Assembly (NCBI GenBank): GCA_947480815.1
Contig: CANKEA010000065.1
Location: 1-6,730, forward strand
Reading direction: 5' to 3'
Length of the DNA: 6,730 bases
DNA from: Caulobacterales bacterium
Lineage (GTDB): Bacteria; Pseudomonadota; Alphaproteobacteria; Caulobacterales; Caulobacteraceae
The position numbers and the translations under genes are program-made. The notes under the pieces are model-generated. The model saw only the letters and a list, made by a program, of their open reading frames with translations, was not told the origin of the DNA and made no database searches. Positions 1 through 6,730 of the stretch are shown piece after piece. The stretch's first letter is position 1. Each line of letters opens with the position of its first letter.

Positions 1-76
1 ACTTGAGAGCGGCGTGAATGGTGGCATTTGACCCGCGCCACCTCACTGTCCGCCGAGTTCTCCGCATGGCCGTGGC
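1..76. other. Short region downstream of pepN, no supported gene
   Basis: This is the 3' flank of pepN at the window edge. On the plus strand there is only a 20-codon frame (18-80). On the minus strand a frame from an ATG at 67 stays open to the window edge, but only 22 codons are visible and no ribosome binding site precedes it, so it cannot be called a gene. No stem followed by a T-run is visible that would serve as an intrinsic terminator for pepN. Confidence 0.5.
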
Positions 77-84
77 CTAGGCCA
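73..84. repeat. 12-base perfect palindrome spanning the pepN stop codon
   Basis: TGGCCTAGGCCA reads identically on both strands, and the pepN stop codon (TAG on the minus strand, 79-77) lies inside it. There is no loop and no T-run, so it is not a standard terminator. GGCC occurs three times within about 15 bases here. The palindrome is certain; any function is unproven and it may be chance in GC-rich DNA. Confidence 0.3.
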
Positions 85-2665
85 GCGACTTAGTTGCCAG
101 TTCCTGCACATTATTCGATAGGCCCGGATGGGCCGCGATACGCTCCAGTTGTGCCTTCATCAGCGCACCCAGCTCAGGCGTGTAGCGCTGCCAGCCTCCA
201 AGGTTGTCGACTAGCCGGGCCGCTAACATTGGGTTGAAGCCATCCACCGCCAGGATCTGGTCGGCCAGGAAGCTATAGCCGGCACCGCTCGGATCGTGGA
301 ACCGCGCAGGGTTGCCTACCGCGAAGGCCCCGACCAGGGCGCGGAAACGGTTGGGATTGGTGGCGTCGAAATCAGGGTGGGCAGTCAGGGCCAGCACCCG
401 GCCAAGCGCGCCTTCCGACGGATCGCGCGCCTGGACCGTGAACCATTTGTCGATCACGAGCGGCTCGTTTTTCCACTTGTCGTGGAAGGCGGCCAGCGCT
501 GCCTCGGCCGGGTCACCGCCGACCTGGACTAAGGCCGAGAGTGCCCCGATGGCGTCGGTCATGTTCGCGGCGGCTTCGAAATGCCCCTGCGCCAGCGCGA
601 TGTTGATTGAGACCGGCTCGGCGATCAGCAGGTCGAGCGCCGCATTGCGCAGGGCCCGACGGCCGGCGGCCTGGGCGCTGGCGGAGTATTCACCGCCCTC
701 CTGCATGCCGGTGTGTTGCCGGCGCAGCAACTCGCCCAGATGCAACGCGAGGCGGGTGCGCAGTTGCTCGCGCGCGTTACGGATCGCGGCGGGATTGGCC
801 GGCACCAGGTGCATGGCCAGATCGCTTTCGCTGGGAAGGCTGAGCATGAGCGCTTTGAAAGCTGGCTCGGCGGATTGGTCATCGAGAGCCCGCCCTAGCG
901 CCTCGGCGAAACGGGCCTCACCCACCTCGTCTGGTGTTCCGGTGGCGCGCGCCAGAATCAGGGCTTGGGCCAAGCCCTGGCCAGCCTCCCAGCGGTTGAA
1001 AAGGTCCGGATCGGCGGCCATCAGCAAATAGGTATCCGACGGCCGGTCCGGCTTGGCGTCTAGACGTACAGGGGCAGAAAATCCGCGCAGGGCCGACAGC
1101 ACAGGCCGCCGATCCAGGCCCTCGACCTTGATCGTTTTTGTGGCGTCGTCGAGCACCACGACCTCGGTGTCACGCAACACGCCGCCGTCCTCGTCGAGCA
1201 GGCCAAAGGCCAGCGGGATTGGCAGGGGCACCTTATCCGGTTGGCCCGGCGTTGGTGCCGTCTGCTGGCGGAAGGTCAGGGTCAGGGTGCCGGAATCGAA
1301 GGCCTGCTCCACCGCCACGCGCGGTGTGCCAGCCTGTTCGTACCAGCCGAAGAACTGGGTCAGGTCCTTGCCCGAGGCCTTGGCGAAACAGGCGATGAAT
1401 TCCTCGACCGTGGTGGCGTGGCCGTCCCAGGTGTTGAAATAAAGGTCCATACCGGCGCGGAATGTCTCGGCCCCGAGCAGGGTCTTGAGCATGCGGATCA
1501 ATTCCGCGCCCTTGTCGTAAATGGTGGCAGTGTAGAAGTTGTCGATCTTCATATAGGCCGAGGGCCGTACCGGGTGGGCCATAGGGCCGGCGTCTTCTAG
1601 GAACTGACGGCTGCGCAATGCGCGCACGTCCTTGATCCGCTGTACCGCGGCCCCGCGCTGGTCAGCGCTGAAGCTCTGGTCTCGGAAAACCGTCAGACCC
1701 TCCTTGAGGCAGAGCTGGAACCAGTCTCGGCAGGTGATGCGGTCGCCGGTCCAGTTGTGGAAGTACTCGTGGGCGACCACGCTTTCGATCCGCTCGTAGT
1801 CGAAGTCGGTCGCGGTCTGGGGATCGGCCAGCAGCAGCGAGCTGTTGAAAATATTCAGCCCCTTGTTCTCCATCGCCCCGAAATTAAAGTCGCGCACAGC
1901 GACGATCATGAACAGGTCGAGGTCATATTCTCGGCCGAATGCGGCCTCGTCCCACGTCATTGAGCGCTTCAAGGCGTCCATAGCGTAGGCCGCGCGGGCG
2001 GACTGGCCGGGATCAACATAGATGCGCAGCGCCACGTCGCGCCCGCTCATGGTGGTCAGGCTGTCTTCCAGCACATCGAGTTCGCCGGCGACGAGCGCAA
2101 ACAGGTAGCATGGCTTGAGGAACGGATCGTTCCATACCGCATAATGCCGACCCTTTGGCAGTTTGCCGCTCTCCACCAGATTGCCATTCGACAGCAGGTG
2201 GTGGAACGCCCCATCAGCCTCGATGCGCACGGTGAAACGGCTCAGCACGTCTGGGCGGTCGGCGAACCAGGTGATGGTTCGAAAGCCCTGCGCTTCGCAC
2301 TGGGTGCAGAAGCGGCCGCCCGACATATAGAGCCCCATCAGGGCCTTGTTGGCGGCCGGGTCGATCTCAACCTCGGTCTCCAGCACGAAGCGGTCCGGCG
2401 CGTCCGCGATGGACAGGCCCTTATCGTCGATGGTGCGGCCGCTGGGGCCAATGGGTTGGCCATCGAGAACAACCGAAATCGGCTTCAGCCGTTCTCCGTC
2501 AAGGCGCAGTGGCTCTTGGTGATCGCCGTTACGGCGGATCGTCAGCCTAGCCTTCACCCGCGTGGCGGCGGGCTCCAAGATGAAGGTCAGATCGGTCTCC
2601 TCGATCAGGAAGGCGGGGGGCCGGTAGTCGGCCAGGCGGACTTGTTGGAGGGTGTCGGTGCGCAT
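77..2665 (-). CDS. pepN: Aminopeptidase N (M1 family zinc metallopeptidase)
   Basis: This cytoplasmic zinc exopeptidase removes N-terminal residues from peptides during late protein turnover. The 862-residue product is close to E. coli PepN (870). The order is an N-terminal beta domain (about 1-195) with the conserved FCTQCEAQGFR stretch (119-129; Q122 and E124 match the substrate-binding Gln/Glu), then a thermolysin-like catalytic domain (about 195-440), a small beta domain, and a helical C-terminal domain from about 545. The catalytic set is complete: GAMEN exopeptidase motif at 263-267, HEYFH zinc motif at 299-303 with catalytic E300, third zinc ligand E322 in LKEGLTVF, and transition-state Tyr383. 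Apart from the N-terminal beta domain, spacing runs two residues ahead of E. coli numbering. There is no signal peptide. The ATG at 2665 is the first in-frame ATG after an in-frame stop at 2677-2675. No clear Shine-Dalgarno lies upstream; GGG directly abuts the ATG. It follows an unknown gene by 59 bases and may share its transcript. Confidence 0.97.
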   Translation of the reverse strand: MRTDTLQQVRLADYRPPAFLIEETDLTFILEPAATRVKARLTIRRNGDHQEPLRLDGERLKPISVVLDGQPIGPSGRTIDDKGLSIADAPDRFVLETEVEIDPAANKALMGLYMSGGRFCTQCEAQGFRTITWFADRPDVLSRFTVRIEADGAFHHLLSNGNLVESGKLPKGRHYAVWNDPFLKPCYLFALVAGELDVLEDSLTTMSGRDVALRIYVDPGQSARAAYAMDALKRSMTWDEAAFGREYDLDLFMIVAVRDFNFGAMENKGLNIFNSSLLLADPQTATDFDYERIESVVAHEYFHNWTGDRITCRDWFQLCLKEGLTVFRDQSFSADQRGAAVQRIKDVRALRSRQFLEDAGPMAHPVRPSAYMKIDNFYTATIYDKGAELIRMLKTLLGAETFRAGMDLYFNTWDGHATTVEEFIACFAKASGKDLTQFFGWYEQAGTPRVAVEQAFDSGTLTLTFRQQTAPTPGQPDKVPLPIPLAFGLLDEDGGVLRDTEVVVLDDATKTIKVEGLDRRPVLSALRGFSAPVRLDAKPDRPSDTYLLMAADPDLFNRWEAGQGLAQALILARATGTPDEVGEARFAEALGRALDDQSAEPAFKALMLSLPSESDLAMHLVPANPAAIRNAREQLRTRLALHLGELLRRQHTGMQEGGEYSASAQAAGRRALRNAALDLLIAEPVSINIALAQGHFEAAANMTDAIGALSALVQVGGDPAEAALAAFHDKWKNEPLVIDKWFTVQARDPSEGALGRVLALTAHPDFDATNPNRFRALVGAFAVGNPARFHDPSGAGYSFLADQILAVDGFNPMLAARLVDNLGGWQRYTPELGALMKAQLERIAAHPGLSNNVQELATKSLA

Positions 2666-2724
2666 CCCATTGATTTAGTCAGTCACGAAGGCTTTGCGAA
2701 GGCACCGCGCGTGGATGAGCGTGT

Positions 2725-3294
2725 TTATTCGGTCGTTTCAGTCTTGGAAACCGGCCTGGCCGGCTGCAGGGGCTGGGGCAATTCCTGAACATAACGCTCG
2801 ATGGCGATGGCGCGCAGGGCCAGGCTCTGGATTTCCGGCGGCTCGTCCGGGGGCATGTCCGCAACCAGGTCGACCAGGGCGCGCGCTATGGCCTGCAGGG
2901 CCGGTGCCTGGGAGATCAGGCGCGCCTGGCGTTCGATCTTGAAGGTGTAGCGGTCGTATTCGGCACCGGGTGTGCGCCAGCCACCCCAATCTTGAGTGTC
3001 GGTGACGACAATCGGATAGGTGCCGGGAAAGGGATGGTGCAGGCAGTCGCCGGGCTCCTGCCACTTGTTCCTGGCCCGCAATATGCGCCAAGTCTCGCCG
3101 CTGGCCGGGTCCGATGCCGCCTCGGCGCGCAGTTCATGGCCCTGGAATTTGCGGCCCAGACCCAGATCGTAGGTCAACTTGACCGGCTCGTCGAAACCGC
3201 GCGCCCAGACCGGGATGATTTTTTCGATCACGCCCCAGGCCCCGACGCTGTCGACCCAGAGCCGCTGGTTTCGCTGGAGTACGGCCTTGACCAT
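2725..3294 (-). CDS. Conserved-looking hypothetical protein, tryptophan-rich, upstream of pepN
   Basis: I do not recognise this 189-residue protein. It has no signal peptide and no membrane segment, so it is probably cytoplasmic. Seven tryptophans (13, 20, 30, 69, 78, 103, 106) fall in the first 110 residues, giving a mixed alpha/beta look with a dense aromatic and His/Pro stretch at about 86-107 (HHPFPGTYP, then DWGGW). Residues 120-172 look like amphipathic helices, and the tail after 172 is proline-rich and polar, probably disordered. The start is well bounded: an in-frame stop (3300-3298) lies one codon upstream of the ATG and no other early ATG exists. The ribosome site is poor (AGGG sits one base before the ATG). 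Coding is supported by length, absence of competing frames with known motifs, and fit between two oriented genes. It ends 59 bases before pepN, so an operon is plausible, but a role in peptide turnover would be a guess. Confidence 0.8.
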   Translation of the reverse strand: MVKAVLQRNQRLWVDSVGAWGVIEKIIPVWARGFDEPVKLTYDLGLGRKFQGHELRAEAASDPASGETWRILRARNKWQEPGDCLHHPFPGTYPIVVTDTQDWGGWRTPGAEYDRYTFKIERQARLISQAPALQAIARALVDLVADMPPDEPPEIQSLALRAIAIERYVQELPQPLQPARPVSKTETTE

Positions 3295-3410
3295 ACCCTA
3301 ACGATGCCCACCAAAGCCTTGCAGGGCCGTCAACGAGTTTGGCTAACCTGCCGGGCCACTTGCCGCTCGAAGCCCGCCACGGTAACGCTCGCCCGGCACA
3401 CCGCATCATC

Positions 3411-3437
3411 TTCTGCCCCTAGGGCCCCAGAGCAGAA
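3411..3437. repeat. 27-base inverted repeat in the leader of the barrel gene
   Basis: TTCTGC (3411-3416) and GCAGAA (3432-3437) are perfect 6-base inverted arms separated by 15 bases. The separating segment begins with a second palindrome, CCCTAGGG (3417-3424), which is not concentric with the outer arms. The element ends 12 bases before the preferred ribosome binding site of the barrel gene. It could be an operator dyad or a leader RNA hairpin, or chance. Confidence 0.3.
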
Positions 3438-3448
3438 ATACTCAGCGT

Positions 3449-3452
3449 GGAG
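3449..3452 (+). promoter_or_regulatory. Ribosome binding site deciding the barrel-gene start
   Basis: GGAG is followed by 6 bases (ACCGTC) and then GTG at 3459, an ideal spacing. The alternative in-frame GTG at 3447 overlaps this GGAG and is preceded by AAATACTCAGC, which carries no Shine-Dalgarno match. The site therefore argues for the shorter, 457-residue product. Confidence 0.6.
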
Positions 3453-3458
3453 ACCGTC

Positions 3459-4832
3459 GTGGCCAGCAAGAAGCTCCGTCTTGCTCTTCTTTTGCTCATG
3501 CCATGGACCGCCGGAGCCGCCGCCGCCGCCGACTGGACCGTGCATGCTGCGGTCGACGCACCGGCACAGCTGAAACTGAATGGTGGTGTACGGCTCCGCT
3601 ATGAAAACATTGCTGGCCAGGCACGCGCCGGACTGCCGCGGTCTGAAGACGCGATCAACCTGCGGACTAATATTTTCGCCGAGTACCGCGTCGGCGCGGT
3701 CCGCGTCGGCGGGGAACTTTACGATAGCCGCGTCTATGGGGCTCAGCCGGGAACGGCGATCGGGACCACTGAAGTCAATGCGCTGGAACCGCTTCAGGCC
3801 TATGTGGCGCTCGACCTCAAAGCACCATTGGGCCCTGGCAGCCGAGGATCACTGCAGGCAGGGCGGTTCACCCTCGACCTAGGGTCTAGGCGGATCGTAG
3901 CCGCCGACGACTATCGAAACACTCTGACGGGTTTTACCGGTGTTAGGCTCGACTTGGCCGGGGGCGGAAATACAGCCATGGCCTTTATCAGCGAACCGCA
4001 GCGTCGCCTGCCCGATGATCAGCCCTCGATCTTACGGAATGAGGTCAAGCTCGACCGTGAGCGGGGCGACCTGCTGTTTTGGGGCGCGGTGGCGGCGCGG
4101 GTGAACGCTTGGCGCGGGGCGATGATCGACGGCGGCTATTATGGACTGCAGGAAAAGGATTTCATGGGCCGACCCACGCGGAATCGACGGCTTTCGGTTT
4201 TCGACGTCCGGCTTGTTCGTAACCCCACGCCGGGCAAGCTGGACTTCGAGCTGGAAGGCGCGCGGCAGGGTGGGACGGTGCGCGCTGGCCTTGCCCAAGC
4301 CGCGCCGGAATTACCGGTGCGAGCCTATTTCCTGCATCTCCGTCTTGGCCGACAATTCACCGATGCCTGGAAGTCGCGCGTCTCGGCTGAATACGATTAT
4401 GCCACCGGTGCCAACGGCGGCGACCACTACGGCCGATTCGACCCGCTGTATGGCATGAGGCGCGGCGACTTCGCGCCAGCAGGCCTCTATTCTGCCGTTA
4501 CCCGCACCAATCTGATCTCGCCCGGTCTGCGTTTGGAGGTGACGCCAAGTTCGCGGGTGGATGCCTTCGCCACCGTGCGAGGCCTTTGGCTGGCCAATGC
4601 GCAGGACTCTTTTGCGGATACCGGCGTGCGCGATCCGTTTGGTCGTTCGGGACGATTTGCCGGAACTCAGGTCGACGCCCGCGTCCGTTACTGGCTCGTC
4701 AAGGACGTGATCCGGCTTGAGGGCGATGCGGTCGGGCTGGTCAAGGGCAGGTTTCTTAAAAACGCCCCCAACAGATCCAACGGCGATGCGGCAACGCGCT
4801 ACCTGTCGCTGAATCTGAGCTGGCTGTTCTAA
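3459..4832 (+). CDS. Outer-membrane beta-barrel, alginate-export (AlgE-like) family
   Basis: This is predicted to be an outer-membrane barrel passing an anionic or small solute, or a polysaccharide. From the GTG at 3459 it has 457 residues (461 if the GTG at 3447 is used). A Sec signal peptide is clear: Lys-Lys-Leu-Arg, a leucine-rich core, then an alanine run with likely cleavage before Asp-Trp (A|DW, residue 25 of the short form). The mature protein shows alternating amphipathic strands with many Arg/Tyr/Asp-rich turns. It starts with a LNGGVRLRYEN strand and carries an early QAGRFTLDLGSRRIVAADDYRNT segment typical of the alginate-export family. It ends in YLSLNLSWLF, the classic barrel-assembly signal with terminal Phe. 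The length fits an AlgE-size barrel of about 18 strands. No alginate or other exopolysaccharide gene is adjacent and it seems monocistronic, so the substrate is unknown. A generic porin or TonB-independent uptake channel is the main alternative. Confidence 0.82.
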   Translation: MASKKLRLALLLLMPWTAGAAAAADWTVHAAVDAPAQLKLNGGVRLRYENIAGQARAGLPRSEDAINLRTNIFAEYRVGAVRVGGELYDSRVYGAQPGTAIGTTEVNALEPLQAYVALDLKAPLGPGSRGSLQAGRFTLDLGSRRIVAADDYRNTLTGFTGVRLDLAGGGNTAMAFISEPQRRLPDDQPSILRNEVKLDRERGDLLFWGAVAARVNAWRGAMIDGGYYGLQEKDFMGRPTRNRRLSVFDVRLVRNPTPGKLDFELEGARQGGTVRAGLAQAAPELPVRAYFLHLRLGRQFTDAWKSRVSAEYDYATGANGGDHYGRFDPLYGMRRGDFAPAGLYSAVTRTNLISPGLRLEVTPSSRVDAFATVRGLWLANAQDSFADTGVRDPFGRSGRFAGTQVDARVRYWLVKDVIRLEGDAVGLVKGRFLKNAPNRSNGDAATRYLSLNLSWLF

Positions 4833-5142
4833 GCCAGACGGAGCATCCGATGCGGTTTCTAAGCGCTGGCTCGGTGGTGCCCGCCGTGGCAATGCATTCG
4901 TCGTCGTTAGCCTTGCCAAATCTTTCCGCCGCCAAACCGGCAATGTCTCTGGTTGCGCGCACGATGAGGCCGTGGCGCATCATGCTGAAAGTTATCGAAC
5001 TTTCGACCACGGAGAGGTGGCCACGCGAATTTGAATAGGCTCGTGCACGGCTTTCGTTCCCGTCCCGCTGGCCTTGACGGCCCCAGCCCGCTAAACCGTC
5101 GCGTCCCGACCTTTGAATTCGACCCACAGCGAGCTTATCCGC
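4833..5142. other. 310-base gap between the barrel gene and ettA
   Basis: No coding region, tRNA or known riboswitch was recognised. The only plus-strand open frames (for example 4850-5038, 62 codons) lack a ribosome site and look non-protein-like. The gap must contain the 3' end of the barrel transcript and the promoter and leader of ettA. A 6-base inverted repeat (4832-4837 with 4866-4871) just after the barrel stop is too weak, and lacks a T-run, to be called a terminator. The clearest structure is at 4970-5012. A TTGACG at 5074-5079 resembles a -35 box but lacks a matching -10 box. Confidence 0.5.
4970..5012. repeat. Two-tier inverted repeat upstream of ettA
   Basis: The inner stem is GAAAGTT (4987-4993), loop ATCG, AACTTTC (4998-5004): 7 perfect pairs around a tetraloop. 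It is enclosed by an outer stem, CCGTGG (4970-4975) with CCACGG (5007-5012), with an 11/2 asymmetric internal loop between them. The 5' arm can instead pair as CGTGGC (4971-4976) with GCCACG (5020-5025), so mutually exclusive folds exist. No T-run follows. It lies 130 bases before the ettA start and could be an operator, a leader structure or chance. Confidence 0.35.
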
Positions 5143-6730
5143 ATGGCGCAGCCGTTTATTTTCCAGATGCAGGGCCTGACCAAGGCCTATCCCGGCGGCA
5201 AGAAGGTGTTCGAGAACATCTGGTTGTCGTTTTACGCCGACGCCAAGATCGGCGTAGTCGGGGTCAACGGCTCCGGCAAGTCGACCTTGCTCAAGATCAT
5301 GGCCGGGATCGACAAGGAGTTCGGCGGCGAGGCCAAGGCCGCCGAGGGCACCAAGATGGGCTACCTGGAGCAGGAGCCCCATCTGGATGAGACGCTGACC
5401 GTCTGGGAAAACGTCATCGCCTGGTGCGAGGAAAAGAAGCTAGTCGACCGCTTCAACGCCGTCGCCGCCGAGATGGGCGAGACCTACACCGATGCGCTCA
5501 TGGATGAGATGACCAGTCTCCAGGAAAAGATTGATGCTGGCGACTTGTGGGACATCGACAGCCGGGTCGAGATGGCCATGGACGCCCTGCGCTGCCCGCC
5601 AAATGAAAGCCCCGTCGACAAGCTTTCGGGCGGTGAACGCCGCCGCGTGGCCCTGGCGCGCCTGCTGCTCAGCAAGCCCGACATGCTTCTGCTCGACGAA
5701 CCGACCAACCACCTCGATGCCGAGAGCGTGGCCTGGCTACAGCACCACCTGGAAGCCTTCCCCGGCTGCGTGATCCTGGTGACCCACGACCGCTATTTCC
5801 TCAACCAGGTCACGAAGTGGACGCTGGAACTCGATCGCGGCAAGGGCGTGCCCTACGAGGGCAATTATTCCGGCTGGCTGGAACAGAAGCAGAAGCGCGT
5901 CGTGCAGGAGCAGAGCGAAAGCGAAGCGCGCCAGCGCGCCCTGACCAAGGAACTGGAATGGGTGCGTTCCAATGCCAAGGCTCGGCAAAGCAAGTCCAAG
6001 GCCCGCCTGGCCAGCTACGAGGAAATGGTCCGCGAGCAGGAGAACAACCGCGGTGCACAGAGCTTCGCCACCATCCAGATCCCACCCGGGCCGCGCCTGG
6101 GCAATCTGGTACTTGAGGTCACGGACCTTGAGAAGGAATACGGCGAAAAGGTACTGTTCAAGGGCCTGACGTTCCGCTTGCCGCCCAATGGCATCGTCGG
6201 CGTGATCGGCCCCAACGGCGCGGGCAAGTCGACCCTGTTCAAGCTGATCACCGGCCAGGAGCAGCCCGACGCTGGCACTGTGAAGGTGGGCGAAACCGTG
6301 AAGCTCTCCTACGTCGATCAGAGCCGCGATGCGCTCGATCCGAACAAGACCGTTTGGCAGGAGATCAGCGGCGGCACTGACGTGATGATCGTTGGCAAAC
6401 GCGAGATCAACTCCCGCGCTTATGTGGGCAGCTTCAACTTCAAGGGCGGCGATCAGCAGAAGAAGGTGGGCCTGCTGTCGGGCGGGGAGCGCAACCGTGT
6501 GCACCTGGCGAAGACCCTGGCGACTGGCGGCAATCTGATCCTGCTCGACGAGCCCACCAACGACTTGGATATCGAGACCGTGCAAGCGCTGGAAGAGGCG
6601 CTGGAGGAATTCGCCGGCTGCGCCGTGGTGATCTCCCACGATCGCTGGTTCCTCGATCGTCTTGCGACCCACATCCTGTCGTTCGAAGGCGACAGCCATG
6701 TCGAATGGTTCGAAGGGAACTTCGAGGCCT
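5143..6730 (+). CDS. ettA: Energy-dependent translational throttle protein EttA (ABC-F), 3' end cut by window
   Basis: EttA is a soluble ABC-F ATPase that binds the ribosomal E site and, according to the ATP/ADP ratio, gates entry into the elongation cycle. The window shows 529 codons; E. coli EttA has 555, so about 25-30 C-terminal residues are missing. ABC domain 1 has Walker A GVNGSGKS (40-47), signature LSGGE (161-165), Walker B LLLDE (182-186, catalytic E186) and switch H215. The arm insertion lies at about 95-140 ([15 protein letters not shown]). The charged inter-domain linker that contacts P-site tRNA runs about 240-325 and includes [22 protein letters not shown] domain 2 has Walker A GPNGAGKS (356-363), LSGGE (445-449), ILLDE (466-470, catalytic E470) and H499. 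There are no membrane segments. The start MAQ matches the family; the ribosome site is weak (GCGAG at 5129-5133). Lysine is almost always AAG, a strong codon bias that suits high expression. Uup and other ABC-F paralogues are excluded by the arm plus linker pattern and absence of a long C-terminal coiled coil so far. Confidence 0.96.
   Translation, partial: MAQPFIFQMQGLTKAYPGGKKVFENIWLSFYADAKIGVVGVNGSGKSTLLKIMAGIDKEFGGEAKAAEGTKMGYLEQEPHLDETLTVWENVIAWCEEKKLVDRFNAVAAEMGETYTDALMDEMTSLQEKIDAGDLWDIDSRVEMAMDALRCPPNESPVDKLSGGERRRVALARLLLSKPDMLLLDEPTNHLDAESVAWLQHHLEAFPGCVILVTHDRYFLNQVTKWTLELDRGKGVPYEGNYSGWLEQKQKRVVQEQSESEARQRALTKELEWVRSNAKARQSKSKARLASYEEMVREQENNRGAQSFATIQIPPGPRLGNLVLEVTDLEKEYGEKVLFKGLTFRLPPNGIVGVIGPNGAGKSTLFKLITGQEQPDAGTVKVGETVKLSYVDQSRDALDPNKTVWQEISGGTDVMIVGKREINSRAYVGSFNFKGGDQQKKVGLLSGGERNRVHLAKTLATGGNLILLDEPTNDLDIETVQALEEALEEFAGCAVVISHDRWFLDRLATHILSFEGDSHVEWFEGNFEA

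Larger units (their letters stand above)
3295..3458. promoter_or_regulatory. Divergent intergenic region between the unknown gene and the barrel gene
   Basis: The two genes point away from each other here, so promoters for both directions should lie within roughly 160 bases. I see no pair of -35 and -10 boxes good enough to name. A TTGACG on the minus strand (3333-3328) resembles a -35 box, but no acceptable -10 box follows at 16-18 bases. The only strong structure is the dyad at 3411-3437, reported separately. The call as a regulatory region rests on gene orientation. Confidence 0.5.

Noticed and set aside
312..1031. 239-codon plus-strand frame opposite the pepN C-terminal region
   Set aside because: Antisense shadow: Ser/Arg/Ala-rich, no recognisable domain, wholly within a well-supported pepN.
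2144..2788. 214-codon plus-strand frame crossing the pepN start into the neighbouring gene
   Set aside because: It overlaps two better-supported minus-strand genes, has shadow-like composition (Gly/Val/Gln/His-rich), and no ribosome site.
3305..3333. Possible promoter for the 189-residue protein with TTGACG on the minus strand
   Set aside because: The -10 position at 17 bases reads TGGGCA, and no better hexamer lies at 16-19 bases.
4832..4871. Possible terminator after the barrel gene (AGCCAG paired with CTGGCT, with GCATC-C-GATGC inside)
   Set aside because: The stem is only 6 pairs, the loop is 28 bases, the inner palindrome has a 1-base centre, and no T-run follows.
5074..5102. Possible ettA promoter with TTGACG as -35 box
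   Set aside because: At 17 bases spacing the -10 position reads CGTCGC; the nearest AT-rich hexamer (TAAACC, 5092-5097) is only 12 bases away.
4756..5382. 208-codon minus-strand frame covering the barrel/ettA gap
   Set aside because: Half of it is antisense to conserved barrel and EttA sequence, and the part in the gap shows no protein-like features, so it does not fill the 310-base gap convincingly.
5031..5390. 119-codon plus-strand frame overlapping the ettA start
   Set aside because: It runs out of frame through the EttA Walker A region and is Arg/Gly-rich, as expected for an off-frame reading of GC-rich DNA.
5737..6699. 320-codon open frame on the minus strand opposite ettA
   Set aside because: It lies entirely antisense to an ABC-F gene with every motif intact. 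Its leucine/histidine/glycine-rich composition is what the reverse complement of GC-rich coding DNA gives, and no motif or ribosome site supports it.

Overview
The window is GC-rich, gene-dense chromosomal DNA from a Gram-negative bacterium, most likely an alphaproteobacterium. That placement is an inference. It rests on the GC-rich codon choice, the sequence character of the PepN and EttA homologues, the weak Shine-Dalgarno sequences, and an outer-membrane barrel of a type common in sphingomonads. No rRNA, tRNA, CRISPR array, insertion sequence, integrase, phage gene or toxin-antitoxin pair was recognised.

Layout: (1) positions 1-76 are a short tail after pepN with no gene I can support. (2) 77-2665, minus strand, is a complete M1-family aminopeptidase N (pepN) with all catalytic residues intact. 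(3) 2725-3294, minus strand, is a 189-residue, tryptophan-rich, apparently cytoplasmic protein that I do not recognise. It lies 59 bases upstream of pepN in the same direction, so the two may be co-transcribed. (4) 3295-3458 is a divergent intergenic region between the unknown gene and the barrel gene. It holds a 27-base dyad and a good ribosome binding site that favours a GTG start at 3459. (5) 3459-4832, plus strand, is a secreted outer-membrane beta-barrel resembling the alginate-export (AlgE-like) family. (6) 4833-5142 is a 310-base gap with no gene, containing a two-tier inverted repeat at 4970-5012. (7) 5143 to the window end, plus strand, is ettA, an ABC-F translation factor that lacks only its last roughly 25-30 residues because the window stops.

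The genes do not form an obvious pathway. PepN and EttA are housekeeping proteins (peptide turnover, and ribosome gating in response to energy state). The barrel stands alone, without polysaccharide biosynthesis genes beside it. I found no convincing new multi-gene system. The items most worth a second look are the unknown 189-residue protein, the barrel without partners, the start choice of the barrel, and the structured leader upstream of ettA. Several long open frames lie antisense to pepN and ettA; they look like GC-driven shadows and are listed as rejected.
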